NCBI GenBank assembly: GCA_023428785.1
Contig: JAEYWU010000102.1
Coordinates: forward strand, 1-32,650
Direction of reading: 5' to 3'
DNA: 32,650 nt
Source of the DNA: Pseudomonadota bacterium
Lineage (GTDB): Bacteria > Pseudomonadota > Alphaproteobacteria > Caulobacterales > Caulobacteraceae
Shown: positions 17,009 through 25,026 of the stretch, piece after piece
Layout of the letters: every line of letters starts with the position of its first letter
How positions within the stretch are numbered: position 1 is the stretch's first letter
Program-made: the position numbers and the translations under genes
The notes under the pieces: generated by a model
Told to the model about the DNA's origin: nothing
The model's database searches: none
What the model saw: the letters and a program-made list of their open reading frames with translations, nothing else

Positions 17009-17299
17009 CTACGTGGTCGGAACGTCTGCGCGAATGGACAGCGCATGCACTGGCCCGGCCAGTTCTTCCTTCAGGCAGTTGTTGATCGCCCGCTGGCGTT
17101 CGACCCGCCCCATGCCGGCGAAAGTCGCCGAGACGATGCGCAGGTTGAAATGGCTTTCCCCGCCTTCGCGGGCATCGACACCGCCCTCGTGATGGTGGCC
17201 GGCATGGCGCGCGGAATCGTCCTCGATCACCAGTTCCGACGGGGCGAACGCCGCCTCGAGCTTGGCGCGAATGCCACGCGCGACGGGACCTTCCGACAT
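17009..17299 (-). CDS. bolA: BolA family protein
   Basis: A 96-residue BolA-family protein with the class-II KH-like fold. The blocks SHFNLRIVSATFAGMGRVER, QRAINNCLKEEL and GPVHALSIRADVP are diagnostic, with the conserved His in VHALS that ligates a [2Fe-2S] cluster when BolA pairs with a monothiol glutaredoxin (family knowledge). A His-rich HAGHHHEGG loop lies at about residues 32-40. It is divergent from the J-domain gene with only 51 bases between the start codons, an arrangement I recall in many Alphaproteobacteria. AAAGGA precedes the ATG. Likely roles are iron-sulfur delivery or stress adaptation; no direct evidence is visible here. Confidence 0.95.
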   Translation of the reverse strand: MSEGPVARGIRAKLEAAFAPSELVIEDDSARHAGHHHEGGVDAREGGESHFNLRIVSATFAGMGRVERQRAINNCLKEELAGPVHALSIRADVPTT

Positions 17300-17350
17300 T
17301 CGGCGTTCCTTTCCTTGAAGCGGACCAAATCCACCTTACACTTGGAGGCG

Positions 17351-18010
17351 ATGGACGACGCCTTCCAATATACGCCGCGCTTCACCGATATCCGGATCAA
17401 GCCGCCCAAGCCCGAGGATGAGGCCGCCGAGACCGTCGGCCTCAAGCCGGGCGAGACCCAGTGCGACTGGCCCTCCTGCCGCAAGGCCGCCGCCGCCCGC
17501 GCCCCCAAGTCCCGTGAAACCCGCGACTTCTACGACTTCTGTCAGCCGCACGCGGCCGAATACAACAAGAACTGGAACTTTTTCGCCGGCATGAGCGAGG
17601 GCGAGGTCCGCGCCCACCGCGAGGACGAACTGACTACCGGCGGCCGCCCCACCTGGAAGATGCAGGCCGGCAAGGCCAGCCGCGAGGCCGCGGCCTTCGC
17701 CTCGAAGTTCAAGACCGGGAACAACTCGGGCGCCGGCTCCTGGCGCGACAGTTTCGAGATGTTCGGCTCATCGCGGCGCGCGCCCGAACCCGAGCCGGGC
17801 CCCGGCGCCCATCTCGGCAAGCTGGAACGCAAGGCCCTCGCCGACCTCGACCTGGAGCCGGGCGTCGACGCCCAGCAGATCCGCATGCGCTACCATGACC
17901 TGCTCAAGCGCTGTCATCCCGACATGAACGGCGGCGACCGCGGCGCCGAGGACAAGCTCCAGCGCGTCCTGATCGCCTTCCGCACCCTCAAGAAGGCCGG
18001 CATGGCCTGA
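17351..18010 (+). CDS. C-terminal J-domain protein with Cys/His cluster
   Basis: A 219-residue co-chaperone with an unusual layout: the J domain is at the C-terminus (about residues 160-215), with the HPD tripeptide at H189-P190-D191 that stimulates the ATPase of DnaK. The N-terminal half carries C38, C43, C64 and H67 in the pattern Cx4Cx20CxxH, which could bind zinc or an iron-sulfur cluster, followed by a conserved aromatic stretch (YNKNWNFFAGMSEGEVRAHR). The ATG at 17351 has a GGAGG site 2-7 bases upstream. In Alphaproteobacteria this protein usually lies between bolA and cobS. Here bolA is divergent next to it, but cobS is 4.9 kb away. The DnaK client is unknown. Confidence 0.9.
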   Translation: MDDAFQYTPRFTDIRIKPPKPEDEAAETVGLKPGETQCDWPSCRKAAAARAPKSRETRDFYDFCQPHAAEYNKNWNFFAGMSEGEVRAHREDELTTGGRPTWKMQAGKASREAAAFASKFKTGNNSGAGSWRDSFEMFGSSRRAPEPEPGPGAHLGKLERKALADLDLEPGVDAQQIRMRYHDLLKRCHPDMNGGDRGAEDKLQRVLIAFRTLKKAGMA

Positions 18011-18076
18011 CCCCCCAACCTTGGGGATTGCACGACACCTCGTTCCGGCCTGCACTGGCGGCCACGGGGAAACGCC

Positions 18077-18682
18077 ATGATCGAGGAAGCGCCGAGCAGG
18101 GCCGAGGACGGCTGGACGAAAGTCTCGCCCCATCCCTGGCGGCGCTGGGCCGCCCGGTTGGCCGACAGCATCATCCTGGGCGCCATCTTCTGGTTCGCCC
18201 TTCCGATCGCCTTCCTGGTGATCGCGCCGGAAGCCTGGCTGCGGATCGAGCCGCTCTTCTACGAGCCGTGGTTCCGGTTCGCCGAGACGGCCATCAGCAT
18301 CCTCGTCCTGATCCCCGTCAATGCGATCCTGATCGGCGCAGCCCGGATGACGCCCGGGAAGTTTCTGTTCGGGGTGCGCGTCTGCCGGCGGGACGGCCGC
18401 TCCCTTGGTTTCCCGGCCGCCCTGCTGCGTGAAATCAGGGTCTGGATCATAGGCATGGGGCTGGGCATTCCCCTAGTTTCCCTTTTCACCATGTGGGCCG
18501 CCAAGACCCATCTTGAGGACAACGGGACGACCTCCTGGGATCGTGATGGCCGGCATGTGGTCTATTATCGCGTCGACGGGGGACTGCAGACCCTGCTGGC
18601 CATCGTCGGCATCTTCGTCATTGTCGGCGGCGTCGCAGGGACCCGGCTTCTGTCGGCCATGGCCGATGGGGCGTCCTACTGA
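18077..18682 (+). CDS. RDD family membrane protein
   Basis: A 201-residue membrane protein of the RDD family. The family motif occurs as RRWAARLADSIILGAIFWFA (residues about 15-35), with Arg, Asp and the first helix. Further helices lie at about 35-50, 71-90, 120-140 and 170-192, and the loop MTPGKFLFGVRVCRRDGR is the usual second block. RDD proteins are often said to be transporters, some Na+/H+ related, but most are unassigned. GGGGA precedes the start. It seems a separate insertion-type gene between the J-domain gene and ohr, with 66 and 72 bases on either side. Confidence 0.88.
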   Translation: MIEEAPSRAEDGWTKVSPHPWRRWAARLADSIILGAIFWFALPIAFLVIAPEAWLRIEPLFYEPWFRFAETAISILVLIPVNAILIGAARMTPGKFLFGVRVCRRDGRSLGFPAALLREIRVWIIGMGLGIPLVSLFTMWAAKTHLEDNGTTSWDRDGRHVVYYRVDGGLQTLLAIVGIFVIVGGVAGTRLLSAMADGASY

Positions 18683-18754
18683 CCCAATGGCGCTCAGATG
18701 CGTTTAAAGCCAGGGCTCGTCATCAGGCGGGCCATCCAGCAAGGGAGCAAGACC

Positions 18755-19183
18755 TTGGAAGTCCTCTACACAGCCCACGCCACCGCCTCGGGCGGCGGCC
18801 GCGAAGACGGTCGTTCGGCCACCGATGACGGCAAGATCGACGTCCGCCTGTCCACGCCGAAAGAGATGGGCGGCTCGGGTGGAGATGGGACCAATCCCGA
18901 ACAGCTGTTCGCGACGGGCTATGCCGCCTGCTACCTCGGCGCCCTGCGCCTGGTCTCGGGCAAGGCCGGCTCGCCGGTGTCGCCGGACACCAGGGTCACC
19001 GCCTCGGTCGGTTTCGGCAAGAACACCCGGGGCGAAGGCTTCAACCTGGATATCGAGCTCAGGATCACCGACCACGGCCTGGACGCCGACACGATCGACG
19101 ACCTGATCCAGAAGGCCCACGCCGTGTGCCCCTATTCCAACGCCACGCGCGGCAATGTCGATGTGAGGCTGTCGGCCGGCTAA
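18755..19183 (+). CDS. ohr: Organic hydroperoxide resistance protein Ohr
   Basis: A 142-residue Ohr/OsmC-family thiol peroxidase that reduces organic hydroperoxides through a Cys pair. The signature YTAHATASGGGREDGRSATD, NPEQLFATGYAACYLGAL and AVCPYSNATRGN carry both cysteines (about positions 61 and 125). The start is probably TTG at 18755, because GGGAG lies 7 bases upstream and the protein then begins (M)EVLYTAHATA like typical Ohr. An ATG at 18698 would add 19 residues with no homology and no ribosome site. No ohrR lies beside it. Its last four bases overlap the end of the convergent ABC permease gene. Confidence 0.93.
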   Translation: MEVLYTAHATASGGGREDGRSATDDGKIDVRLSTPKEMGGSGGDGTNPEQLFATGYAACYLGALRLVSGKAGSPVSPDTRVTASVGFGKNTRGEGFNLDIELRITDHGLDADTIDDLIQKAHAVCPYSNATRGNVDVRLSAG

Positions 19184-20304
19184 TCCAGCGTCGTGCGGTA
19201 ACGGGCCATCGCCAGCGCCGTCACCACGGCCACGAAAATGGTCAGGGCGAACAGACTGGGCGCCGCTTCGGCGACGCCCACGCCCTTCAGCAGGGCGGCG
19301 CGCACCACCCGCAGAAAGTGGGTGACCGGGATGGCCGAGCCCAGCACCTGGGCCCATCCCGGCATGCCGCTGAACGGGAACATGAAGCCCGACAGTAGGA
19401 TCGACGGCAGCATGTAGAAGAGGCTCATCTGCATGGCCTGCAGTTGGCTGCGCGCCAGCGTCGAGATCAGAAAGCCCAGAGCCAGCGAGCCCACGATGAA
19501 CAGCGTCAGCCCCAGGCCCAGCGCCAGCCAGCCGCCCATCATCGGCACATCGAACAACAGCCGCGCCATCACCAGGATGACCCCGGCCTGCAGCAGGCCG
19601 ACCACCACATATGGCGCCAGCTTGCCGGCCATGACCTCCAGCGGCCGGACCGGCGTGGAGAGCAGAGACTCCATCGTCCCGCGCTCGCGTTCGCGCGCCA
19701 TCGCCAGCGAGGTCATCATCACCAGCGTCATGGACAGGATTATGCCCAACAGCCCCGGCACGATGTTGAACGCCGTCTCCCCCTCGGGATTGTAGCGCCG
19801 GTGGATCACCACCTCGAACGGAGCGGCGCCGGCGGGTCCTACGCCCAGCGCCTGTCTCAGGTCCCGCTCCAGCGCCTGCTGCGGCAGGTTCGCCAGCGCC
19901 GCCAGCGCGCCTGAGGTCGCCGCCGGATCGGTCGCATCGGCCTCGACCAGGATCTGGGCCCCGTCGCCCCGGATGACCCGCCGCGTAAAGTCCGCCGGGA
20001 TGGTCACGGCGAACTTCACATCGCCCCGCTCCAGCGCCCGGTCCAGCGCGGCGGGGCTGTCCGCTTCCATGACGATGTCGAAGTAGTCCGAGGTCTGCAT
20101 CGCCGTCAGGATCGAGCGGGAAAAGCCGCCGTGATCCTGCACCAGCACCGCCGTCTCCAGCCGGCGCGGGTCGGAGTTGATGGCGTAGCCGAACAGCAAG
20201 AGCTGCACGATCGGCAGCATCAGGATCATGGCGTAGGTCAGCCGGTCCCGCCTCAGCTGGCCGAACTCCTTGGCCATCACCGCCCATGTCCGGATCCACG
20301 ACAT
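19180..20304 (-). CDS. ABC-2 type transporter permease (YhhJ/YbhR-like)
   Basis: A 374-residue ABC-2 permease. One N-terminal membrane segment (about 22-42) precedes a large extracytoplasmic domain (about 45-180), followed by five helices (about 180-370), the usual arrangement for this family. The ARERERGTMESLLSTPVRPLEVM block is the coupling-helix signature. The start overlaps the ATPase stop (TGATG). It works with the ATPase and HlyD-like protein upstream to export drugs or other hydrophobic molecules. Related operons often carry two permeases; only one is present here, so a homodimer is likely. The substrate is unknown. Confidence 0.92.
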   Translation of the reverse strand: MSWIRTWAVMAKEFGQLRRDRLTYAMILMLPIVQLLLFGYAINSDPRRLETAVLVQDHGGFSRSILTAMQTSDYFDIVMEADSPAALDRALERGDVKFAVTIPADFTRRVIRGDGAQILVEADATDPAATSGALAALANLPQQALERDLRQALGVGPAGAAPFEVVIHRRYNPEGETAFNIVPGLLGIILSMTLVMMTSLAMARERERGTMESLLSTPVRPLEVMAGKLAPYVVVGLLQAGVILVMARLLFDVPMMGGWLALGLGLTLFIVGSLALGFLISTLARSQLQAMQMSLFYMLPSILLSGFMFPFSGMPGWAQVLGSAIPVTHFLRVVRAALLKGVGVAEAAPSLFALTIFVAVVTALAMARYRTTLD

Positions 20305-21233
20305 CAGGCCGCCCGCGCCATTTCCGCGCTCAGATCGTGGATCAGCTGGATGAAGACGTCCTCCAGGCTCGGCGTCGTCTCATGCCAGTCCAGGCCACGT
20401 TCGCGATAGGGCTGGATCGCCGCCTCCAGCGACGGCCGGTCGCGCCCCGACACATGCAGGGTCGCACCGAACGCCGCCGCCATGTCGACGCCCGGCTTGC
20501 CGCGCAGCTCGGCCGCCAGCCGGTCGGCGCCGGGCCCCGCGCCCTCAAAGGTGATCAGGCCCGAGGCCGCGATCACCTCGGCCGCCGTCCCGCGCGCCAA
20601 GGTCCGTCCGCCCGCGATATAGGCGATCTCGTGGCACCGCTCGGCCTCGTCCATGTAGTGGGTCGAGACCAGCACCGTCATGCCCTCGGCCGCCAGCGCA
20701 TGGATCTCGTCCCAGAAGGTCCGCCGGGCCTCCGGGTCCACACCTGCGGTTGGTTCGTCCAGCAACAGCAGGTCCGGCCGGTGGAGCGTCGCCACCGCCA
20801 GCGCCAGCCGCTGCTTCCAGCCGCCCGAGAGCGTCCCGGCCAGCTGCCTGCGCCGCGCCGTCAGACCCAGCCGTTCGATCGCCTGATCGACCCGCACGCG
20901 GCGCCCATCCAGCTCGCGCACCCGCGCCGCAAAGCTCAGGTTCTCCTCAACCGACAGGTCCTCATAGAGCGAGAACTTCTGGGTCATGTAGCCGACCCGC
21001 TGCTTGATCTCGCGGGCCTGGGTCATGACGCCCAGCCCCAGCACGGTCCCCTGCCCGCTGTCCGGCGTCAGCAGGCCGCACAGCATCCTGAGCGTCGTTG
21101 TCTTGCCCGCCCCGTTGGGGCCAAGGAACCCGCAGATCCGCCCGCGCTCGACCGTGATCGAGAAGTCCTTCACCGCCTGCAGGCTGCCGAACGCCTTGTT
21201 CAGGCCTGAGACGGCGATGACGGGCTCACTCAT
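20304..21233 (-). CDS. ABC transporter ATP-binding protein
   Basis: A 309-residue ABC ATPase with all motifs: Walker A GPNGAGKTT (K44), Q-loop (MTQKFSLYEDLS), signature LSGGWKQR (135-142), Walker B LLLLDEP (E160), H-loop H192 and the D-loop. A C-terminal extension of about 90 residues is typical of the CcmA/DrrA-type exporters. The ATG at 21233 overlaps the HlyD-like gene by 8 bases; a further in-frame start at 21251 is less likely. It energises the permease encoded next. The position behind a TetR regulator and an HlyD-like protein points to an export function. Confidence 0.95.
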   Translation of the reverse strand: MSEPVIAVSGLNKAFGSLQAVKDFSITVERGRICGFLGPNGAGKTTTLRMLCGLLTPDSGQGTVLGLGVMTQAREIKQRVGYMTQKFSLYEDLSVEENLSFAARVRELDGRRVRVDQAIERLGLTARRRQLAGTLSGGWKQRLALAVATLHRPDLLLLDEPTAGVDPEARRTFWDEIHALAAEGMTVLVSTHYMDEAERCHEIAYIAGGRTLARGTAAEVIAASGLITFEGAGPGADRLAAELRGKPGVDMAAAFGATLHVSGRDRPSLEAAIQPYRERGLDWHETTPSLEDVFIQLIHDLSAEMARAA

Positions 21234-22197
21234 CCCCCAGCGGCTCCACATCCACCGGCAGGCCGGGGTTCAGCCGCCCCGGCTCCGTCGGCCGCGCCTC
21301 GACCCGGTAGACCAGCCGGTTCCGGTTCTCGCGATTGTAGAGCACCGGCGGGGTGAATTCGGGCCGCGCCGAGACGAAGACGATCTCGGCCTCGCCCGGC
21401 TGACAGCCGTCGCATCCGAACCGCACCGTCCGCCCGGGCCGATACAGCGCCATCGTCTCTTCGGGCACGAAGAACACCACCCTGACCCGCTGGTCCGGCA
21501 GGATAGCCACCACCGGCTGGTTGGCCGGCGCCCATTCCCCCTGGTCGTAGAACACTTCTTCCACCCGCCCGGCCGCTGGGGAAACAGGCGCCAGCTGGTT
21601 CAGCCGCGCCCCGGCCTCGGCCGCCGCGCCCTCGGCCTGCACAGTCTGGGCCTCGGCCTGTCGCACCGCCTCGTCTCGCGCGCCCAGTTCGGCCACCTCG
21701 CGGCGCTGGCGCACGGCGGCGGTCTGGGCCCGGGCCGTGTCGCGCGCGGCGCGCACCTGATCCAGCCGCGCGGGCGCATAGATGCCGCGCCGGACCAGTG
21801 GTTCGATCCGCGCATAGTCGGCGTCCGCCTGCCGCTCCTGGGCCTCGGCGGCCCTCAGTTCGGCGTCGATGACGGCCAGTTCCTGGGCCCGCTGGCCCTG
21901 TCTCAGGTCGCGCGCCCGCGCCTCGGCCGCCGCCACCCCGGCCTCGGCGCTCCCGGCCTGGGCGCCCAGCACCGATGGATCGATCAGGAAGGTCGGCGCC
22001 CCCGCCTCGATCCGCGCCCCCTCGCGCACATAGAGCTCACTGACGGCGCCCGAAGCCGGCGCCGCCAGATAGAGCGGGTCGCCCTCGATATAGCCGCCGA
22101 TCGTCCCCGACCCGGCCTCGCGCCCGAAGATCATCCAGCCCACGGCCCCCAGGACCAGCACACCGGCGACGCCCGCCGCGATCAGTCTGGGGTTCAT
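21226..22197 (-). CDS. HlyD-family periplasmic adaptor
   Basis: A 323-residue membrane fusion protein (YbhG/EmrA-like). It has one N-terminal membrane anchor (about 6-24), a biotinyl-lipoyl half-motif (GDPLYLAAPASGAVSELYVR), a long helical hairpin rich in Ala, Glu, Gln and Arg (about 75-205), the second lipoyl half (LAPVSPAAGRVEEVFYDQGE), and a C-terminal beta domain. An unusual FGCDGCQPGE loop (Cys pair) lies near residue 260. Adaptors of this kind join an inner-membrane exporter to an outer-membrane channel, but no outer-membrane protein is encoded nearby. The ATG overlaps the tetR stop. Confidence 0.92.
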   Translation of the reverse strand: MNPRLIAAGVAGVLVLGAVGWMIFGREAGSGTIGGYIEGDPLYLAAPASGAVSELYVREGARIEAGAPTFLIDPSVLGAQAGSAEAGVAAAEARARDLRQGQRAQELAVIDAELRAAEAQERQADADYARIEPLVRRGIYAPARLDQVRAARDTARAQTAAVRQRREVAELGARDEAVRQAEAQTVQAEGAAAEAGARLNQLAPVSPAAGRVEEVFYDQGEWAPANQPVVAILPDQRVRVVFFVPEETMALYRPGRTVRFGCDGCQPGEAEIVFVSARPEFTPPVLYNRENRNRLVYRVEARPTEPGRLNPGLPVDVEPLGDE

Positions 22198-22826
22198 GGC
22201 GCCATGCCCTTCAGCACCGTCTCGACATGCTGGTCGACCAGCGCCCCGACATCCAGCGCCGGCGCCCCGATCGGCTCGAACGTCTCGCGCCAGATCAGCG
22301 ACAGCAGCATCGGCCCCATCAGGCCCATGGCGAACAGGCGTGGATCGCCCGCCCGCACCTGTCCGCGCGACTGGGCCTGCTCGATCAGGCCGGCCATCAT
22401 CTTCAACCCCGGCTCGACCACCGATCCGTACCAGAGCTCGGCCAGCTCCGGATGGGTGCGGCTCTCGGCCACGATCAGGCGGATCACCCCGGTGATCTGG
22501 CGATTGGTCATCACCCGCTGGGCCAGGGCCGGCGCCGCGGTCCGGACCGCGGCCTCGAACGACGGCGCCTGGGCCATCATCATCTTGATCGCCTCGATAT
22601 TGGGCAGGATCGCGGTCCCGACCACCGCCCGGAACAGGTCGCCCTTTGTCTCGAAGTAGCGATAGATCGCCCCCTTCGACACGCCTGCGCGCCGCGCCAC
22701 CTCCTCCATCCGGGCGGCGGCGAACCCCTGTTCTGAAAACACCTCCAGCCCCGCGGCCACGATCTCTCGCGGCCGCGCGTCGGGACGCCTGCGAAACTTG
22801 GGCTCTCCGGGCGGCAGGGCTTTCAT
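22194..22826 (-). CDS. TetR-family transcriptional repressor
   Basis: A 210-residue TetR/AcrR-type regulator. The N-terminal HTH reads MEEVARRAGVSKGAIYRYFE with the preceding helix IVAAGLEVFSEQGFAAARM, both typical. The ligand domain is helical and contains several Met and aromatic residues consistent with a hydrophobic pocket. The gene opens the operon tetR-HlyD-ATPase-permease, and the perfect palindrome 13 bases before its ATG is almost certainly its operator, so it most likely represses itself and the transporter until a ligand binds. The ligand is not deducible. Confidence 0.95.
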   Translation of the reverse strand: MKALPPGEPKFRRRPDARPREIVAAGLEVFSEQGFAAARMEEVARRAGVSKGAIYRYFETKGDLFRAVVGTAILPNIEAIKMMMAQAPSFEAAVRTAAPALAQRVMTNRQITGVIRLIVAESRTHPELAELWYGSVVEPGLKMMAGLIEQAQSRGQVRAGDPRLFAMGLMGPMLLSLIWRETFEPIGAPALDVGALVDQHVETVLKGMAP

Positions 22827-22838
22827 GCCAAACTCACT

Positions 22839-22860
22839 GATAACTGACCGGTCAGTTATC
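22839..22860. promoter_or_regulatory. Perfect 22-bp palindrome, TetR operator
   Basis: A perfect palindrome with core ATAACTGACCGGTCAGTTAT and one more matching base pair outside each end. Its centre, TGACCGGTCA, resembles known TetR/AcrR-family operators. It lies 12 bases before the tetR start and 65 bases before cobS, so a bound dimer would control tetR and could also affect cobS. Confidence 0.88.
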
Positions 22861-22925
22861 TATTCAGCCCGCTTATCCGTCAAGCCGTGTTGAGCCCGGC
22901 CGCGCCGCGCTCTATGTCACGGAGC

Positions 22926-23930
22926 ATGACCTCCCCGCTCGAAGCCGCCGCCGATCCCCTGCTGACCATGGAGCCCGCAACCTTCAGGACCGCGCGTGAG
23001 CTGTTCGGCATCGACAGCGACATGAAGGTGCCGGTCTTCGCCCCCGGCGACAGCCATGTGCCCGAGATCGACGACGCCTACCGCTTCGATCCCCAGACCA
23101 CGCTCAGCATCCTCGCCGGCTTCGCCCACGACCGCCGGGTCATGGTCCAGGGCTATCACGGCACCGGCAAGTCGACCCACATCGAACAGGTCGCCGCCCG
23201 CCTGAACTGGCCTATGGTGCGCGTGAACCTCGACGCCCACGTCTCGCGGATCGACCTCGTCGGCAAGGACGCCATCGTCCTCAAGGACGGCAAGCAGGTC
23301 ACCGAGTTCCGCGAGGGCATGCTGCCCTGGGCGCTCCAGCGTCCCATCGCCCTGGTCTTCGACGAATACGACGCCGGCCGCCCCGACGTGATGTTCGTCA
23401 TCCAGCGCGTGCTGGAGGCGCAAGGGCGCCTGACCCTGCTCGACCAGAACCGGGTCATCCGCCCCAACCCCTGGTTCCGCCTGTTCGCGACGTCCAACAC
23501 CGTGGGCCTCGGCGACACCACGGGCCTGTATCACGGCGCCCAGCAGATCAATCAGGCCCAACTCGACCGCTGGTCCATCGTCACCACGCTCAACTACCTC
23601 GACCACGACGTCGAGGCCGAGATCGTGCTCGCCAAGGTGCCGGAATGGAACGACGCCGACGGCAAGCGCCGCGTCGCCGCCATGGTCCGCGTCGCCGACA
23701 TGACCCGCAACGCCTTCATGAACGGCGACATCTCCACCGTCATGTCGCCCCGCACCGTCATCACCTGGGCCCAGAACGCCATCATCTTCGGCGGGGACCT
23801 GGGCCTGTCCTTCCGCCTGACGTTCCTGAACAAGTGCGATGAGCTGGAACGCCCGACGATCGCCGAGTTCTACCAGCGGGCGTTCGGGGAAGACCTGCCC
23901 GAAGCGGCGACGCGAGTGAAGGTGAGCTAG
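22926..23930 (+). CDS. cobS: Cobaltochelatase-type AAA+ ATPase CobS
   Basis: A 334-residue MoxR/CobS-type AAA+ ATPase. CobS works with CobT and CobN in aerobic cobalamin synthesis, inserting cobalt into hydrogenobyrinic acid diamide. The N-terminal ARELFGIDSDMKVPVFAPGD is the family signature. Walker A GYHGTGKST (K82), Walker B ALVFDEYD (D146-E147) and the sensor region LFATSNTVGLGDTTGLYHGA are intact. I chose ATG 22926 because the length matches the family; ATG 22914 and GTG 22887 are alternatives, none with a good ribosome site. In Alphaproteobacteria the usual order is bolA-J gene-cobS-cobT, but here cobT does not follow and cobS is cut off from the first two by a 4.9-kb stretch. Confidence 0.93.
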   Translation: MTSPLEAAADPLLTMEPATFRTARELFGIDSDMKVPVFAPGDSHVPEIDDAYRFDPQTTLSILAGFAHDRRVMVQGYHGTGKSTHIEQVAARLNWPMVRVNLDAHVSRIDLVGKDAIVLKDGKQVTEFREGMLPWALQRPIALVFDEYDAGRPDVMFVIQRVLEAQGRLTLLDQNRVIRPNPWFRLFATSNTVGLGDTTGLYHGAQQINQAQLDRWSIVTTLNYLDHDVEAEIVLAKVPEWNDADGKRRVAAMVRVADMTRNAFMNGDISTVMSPRTVITWAQNAIIFGGDLGLSFRLTFLNKCDELERPTIAEFYQRAFGEDLPEAATRVKVS

Positions 23931-23985
23931 AGGCGCTCTAAGGAAAAACGAAGCGCTCCACGCCACGGGGCGCCGCCCACGGCCC

Positions 23986-24978
23986 CTAACTATTCGGGCC
24001 CCCTACCACCGGCAGGATCTCGCCGGAAATGTACGAAGCGCTCTGCGGCGACGCCAGAAACACGAAGGCCGGCGCGATCTCCTCTGGCTGGGCCGGGCGG
24101 CCCATGGCGACGCTTGAGCCGAACTTCGAAATCCCCTCGCGGTCCTTGTCCGCCGGATTGAGCGGCGTCCAGACCGGGCCGGGGGCCACGGCGTTCACCC
24201 GGATGCCCTTGTCGATCAGCTGGCCGGCCAGGCTCATGGTGAAGGCGTGGATGCCGCCCTTGGTCATGGAGTAGTCCAAGAGCGCCTTCTGTCCCTCGAT
24301 GCCCGTCACCGACCCCGTATTGATGATCGAGGACCCCGGCGTCATGTGCGGGATCGCCTCGCGGCTCAGCATCACCATCCCGGCCAGATTGGTCTGGATC
24401 GTCCGCTGCAGATGGTCGTCGGTGATGTCGGCGATATCCTCGGCATGCTCCTGGAAGGCCGCATTGTTGACCAGCACATCCAGCCGCCCGAAGGCCTTCA
24501 TCGTCGCCGCGACCGCCTTCTTCGCGAACCCCGGCTCGGCGATGTCGCCCGAGATCAGCACGCATTCGCGGCCCTCGGCCTCGACCGCCCGCTTCGTCTC
24601 CTCGGCGTCCTCCGTCTCGGTCAGATAGGCGCAGGCCACGTCACAGCCCTCGCGGGCGAACAGCACAGCGACCGCCCGGCCGATCCCGGAATCCGCCCCG
24701 GTGATCAGGGCCGCGAACCCCTCCAGCTTGCCCGAGCCGGTCCAGTAAGGCGCCTCGTACATGGGTTTCAGCTCCAGGTCCGCCTCGACCCCCGGCTTCT
24801 TCAGATGCTGTTTCGGCAGCGGCGGGACCGGATACTCCCGAGCCCCGGCCTGCATGGCCCTGGGCCCGTCCCCGCCCTCCGATTTCGCGGCGTCCTTGCG
24901 GTCGATGCCCGCCTGGATGCGGCGCTCTTCCTGGGCGGCCTGTTTGGCGTCGGGGGTGGGGGTTTCAGTCTGGGCCAT
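23986..24978 (-). CDS. Short-chain dehydrogenase/reductase with N-terminal extension
   Basis: A 330-residue NAD(P)-dependent SDR of the YghA/YhdF-like group. The first 85 residues form a charged, Ala- and Lys-rich extension ending in the KPMYEAPYW motif typical of this group. The Rossmann motif is TGADSGIG (93-100), and the catalytic residues S223, Y236 and K240 (YSMTK) are in place. It likely reduces an aldehyde, ketone or similar compound; the substrate is not known. Members are often stress-induced in soil bacteria. It is monocistronic, on the minus strand, convergent with cobS and separated by 55 bases. The ATG at 24978 has an AAAGGA site upstream. Confidence 0.93.
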   Translation of the reverse strand: MAQTETPTPDAKQAAQEERRIQAGIDRKDAAKSEGGDGPRAMQAGAREYPVPPLPKQHLKKPGVEADLELKPMYEAPYWTGSGKLEGFAALITGADSGIGRAVAVLFAREGCDVACAYLTETEDAEETKRAVEAEGRECVLISGDIAEPGFAKKAVAATMKAFGRLDVLVNNAAFQEHAEDIADITDDHLQRTIQTNLAGMVMLSREAIPHMTPGSSIINTGSVTGIEGQKALLDYSMTKGGIHAFTMSLAGQLIDKGIRVNAVAPGPVWTPLNPADKDREGISKFGSSVAMGRPAQPEEIAPAFVFLASPQSASYISGEILPVVGGPNS

Positions 24979-25026
24979 GGGGTGTCCTTTCCCCCTCTCA
25001 ACCCGCCGCGTCGCGCCCCTGTTCCG

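Noticed and set aside
18013..18026. CCCCAACCTTGGGG hairpin after the J-domain gene
   Set aside because: The stem is only five pairs with a usable loop and no T-run follows, so a terminator is not supported.
18704..20299. Minus-strand open frame of 531 codons overlapping the permease and ohr
   Set aside because: Gly/Arg/Asp-rich translation with no domain. The permease and ohr in other frames are clearly real.
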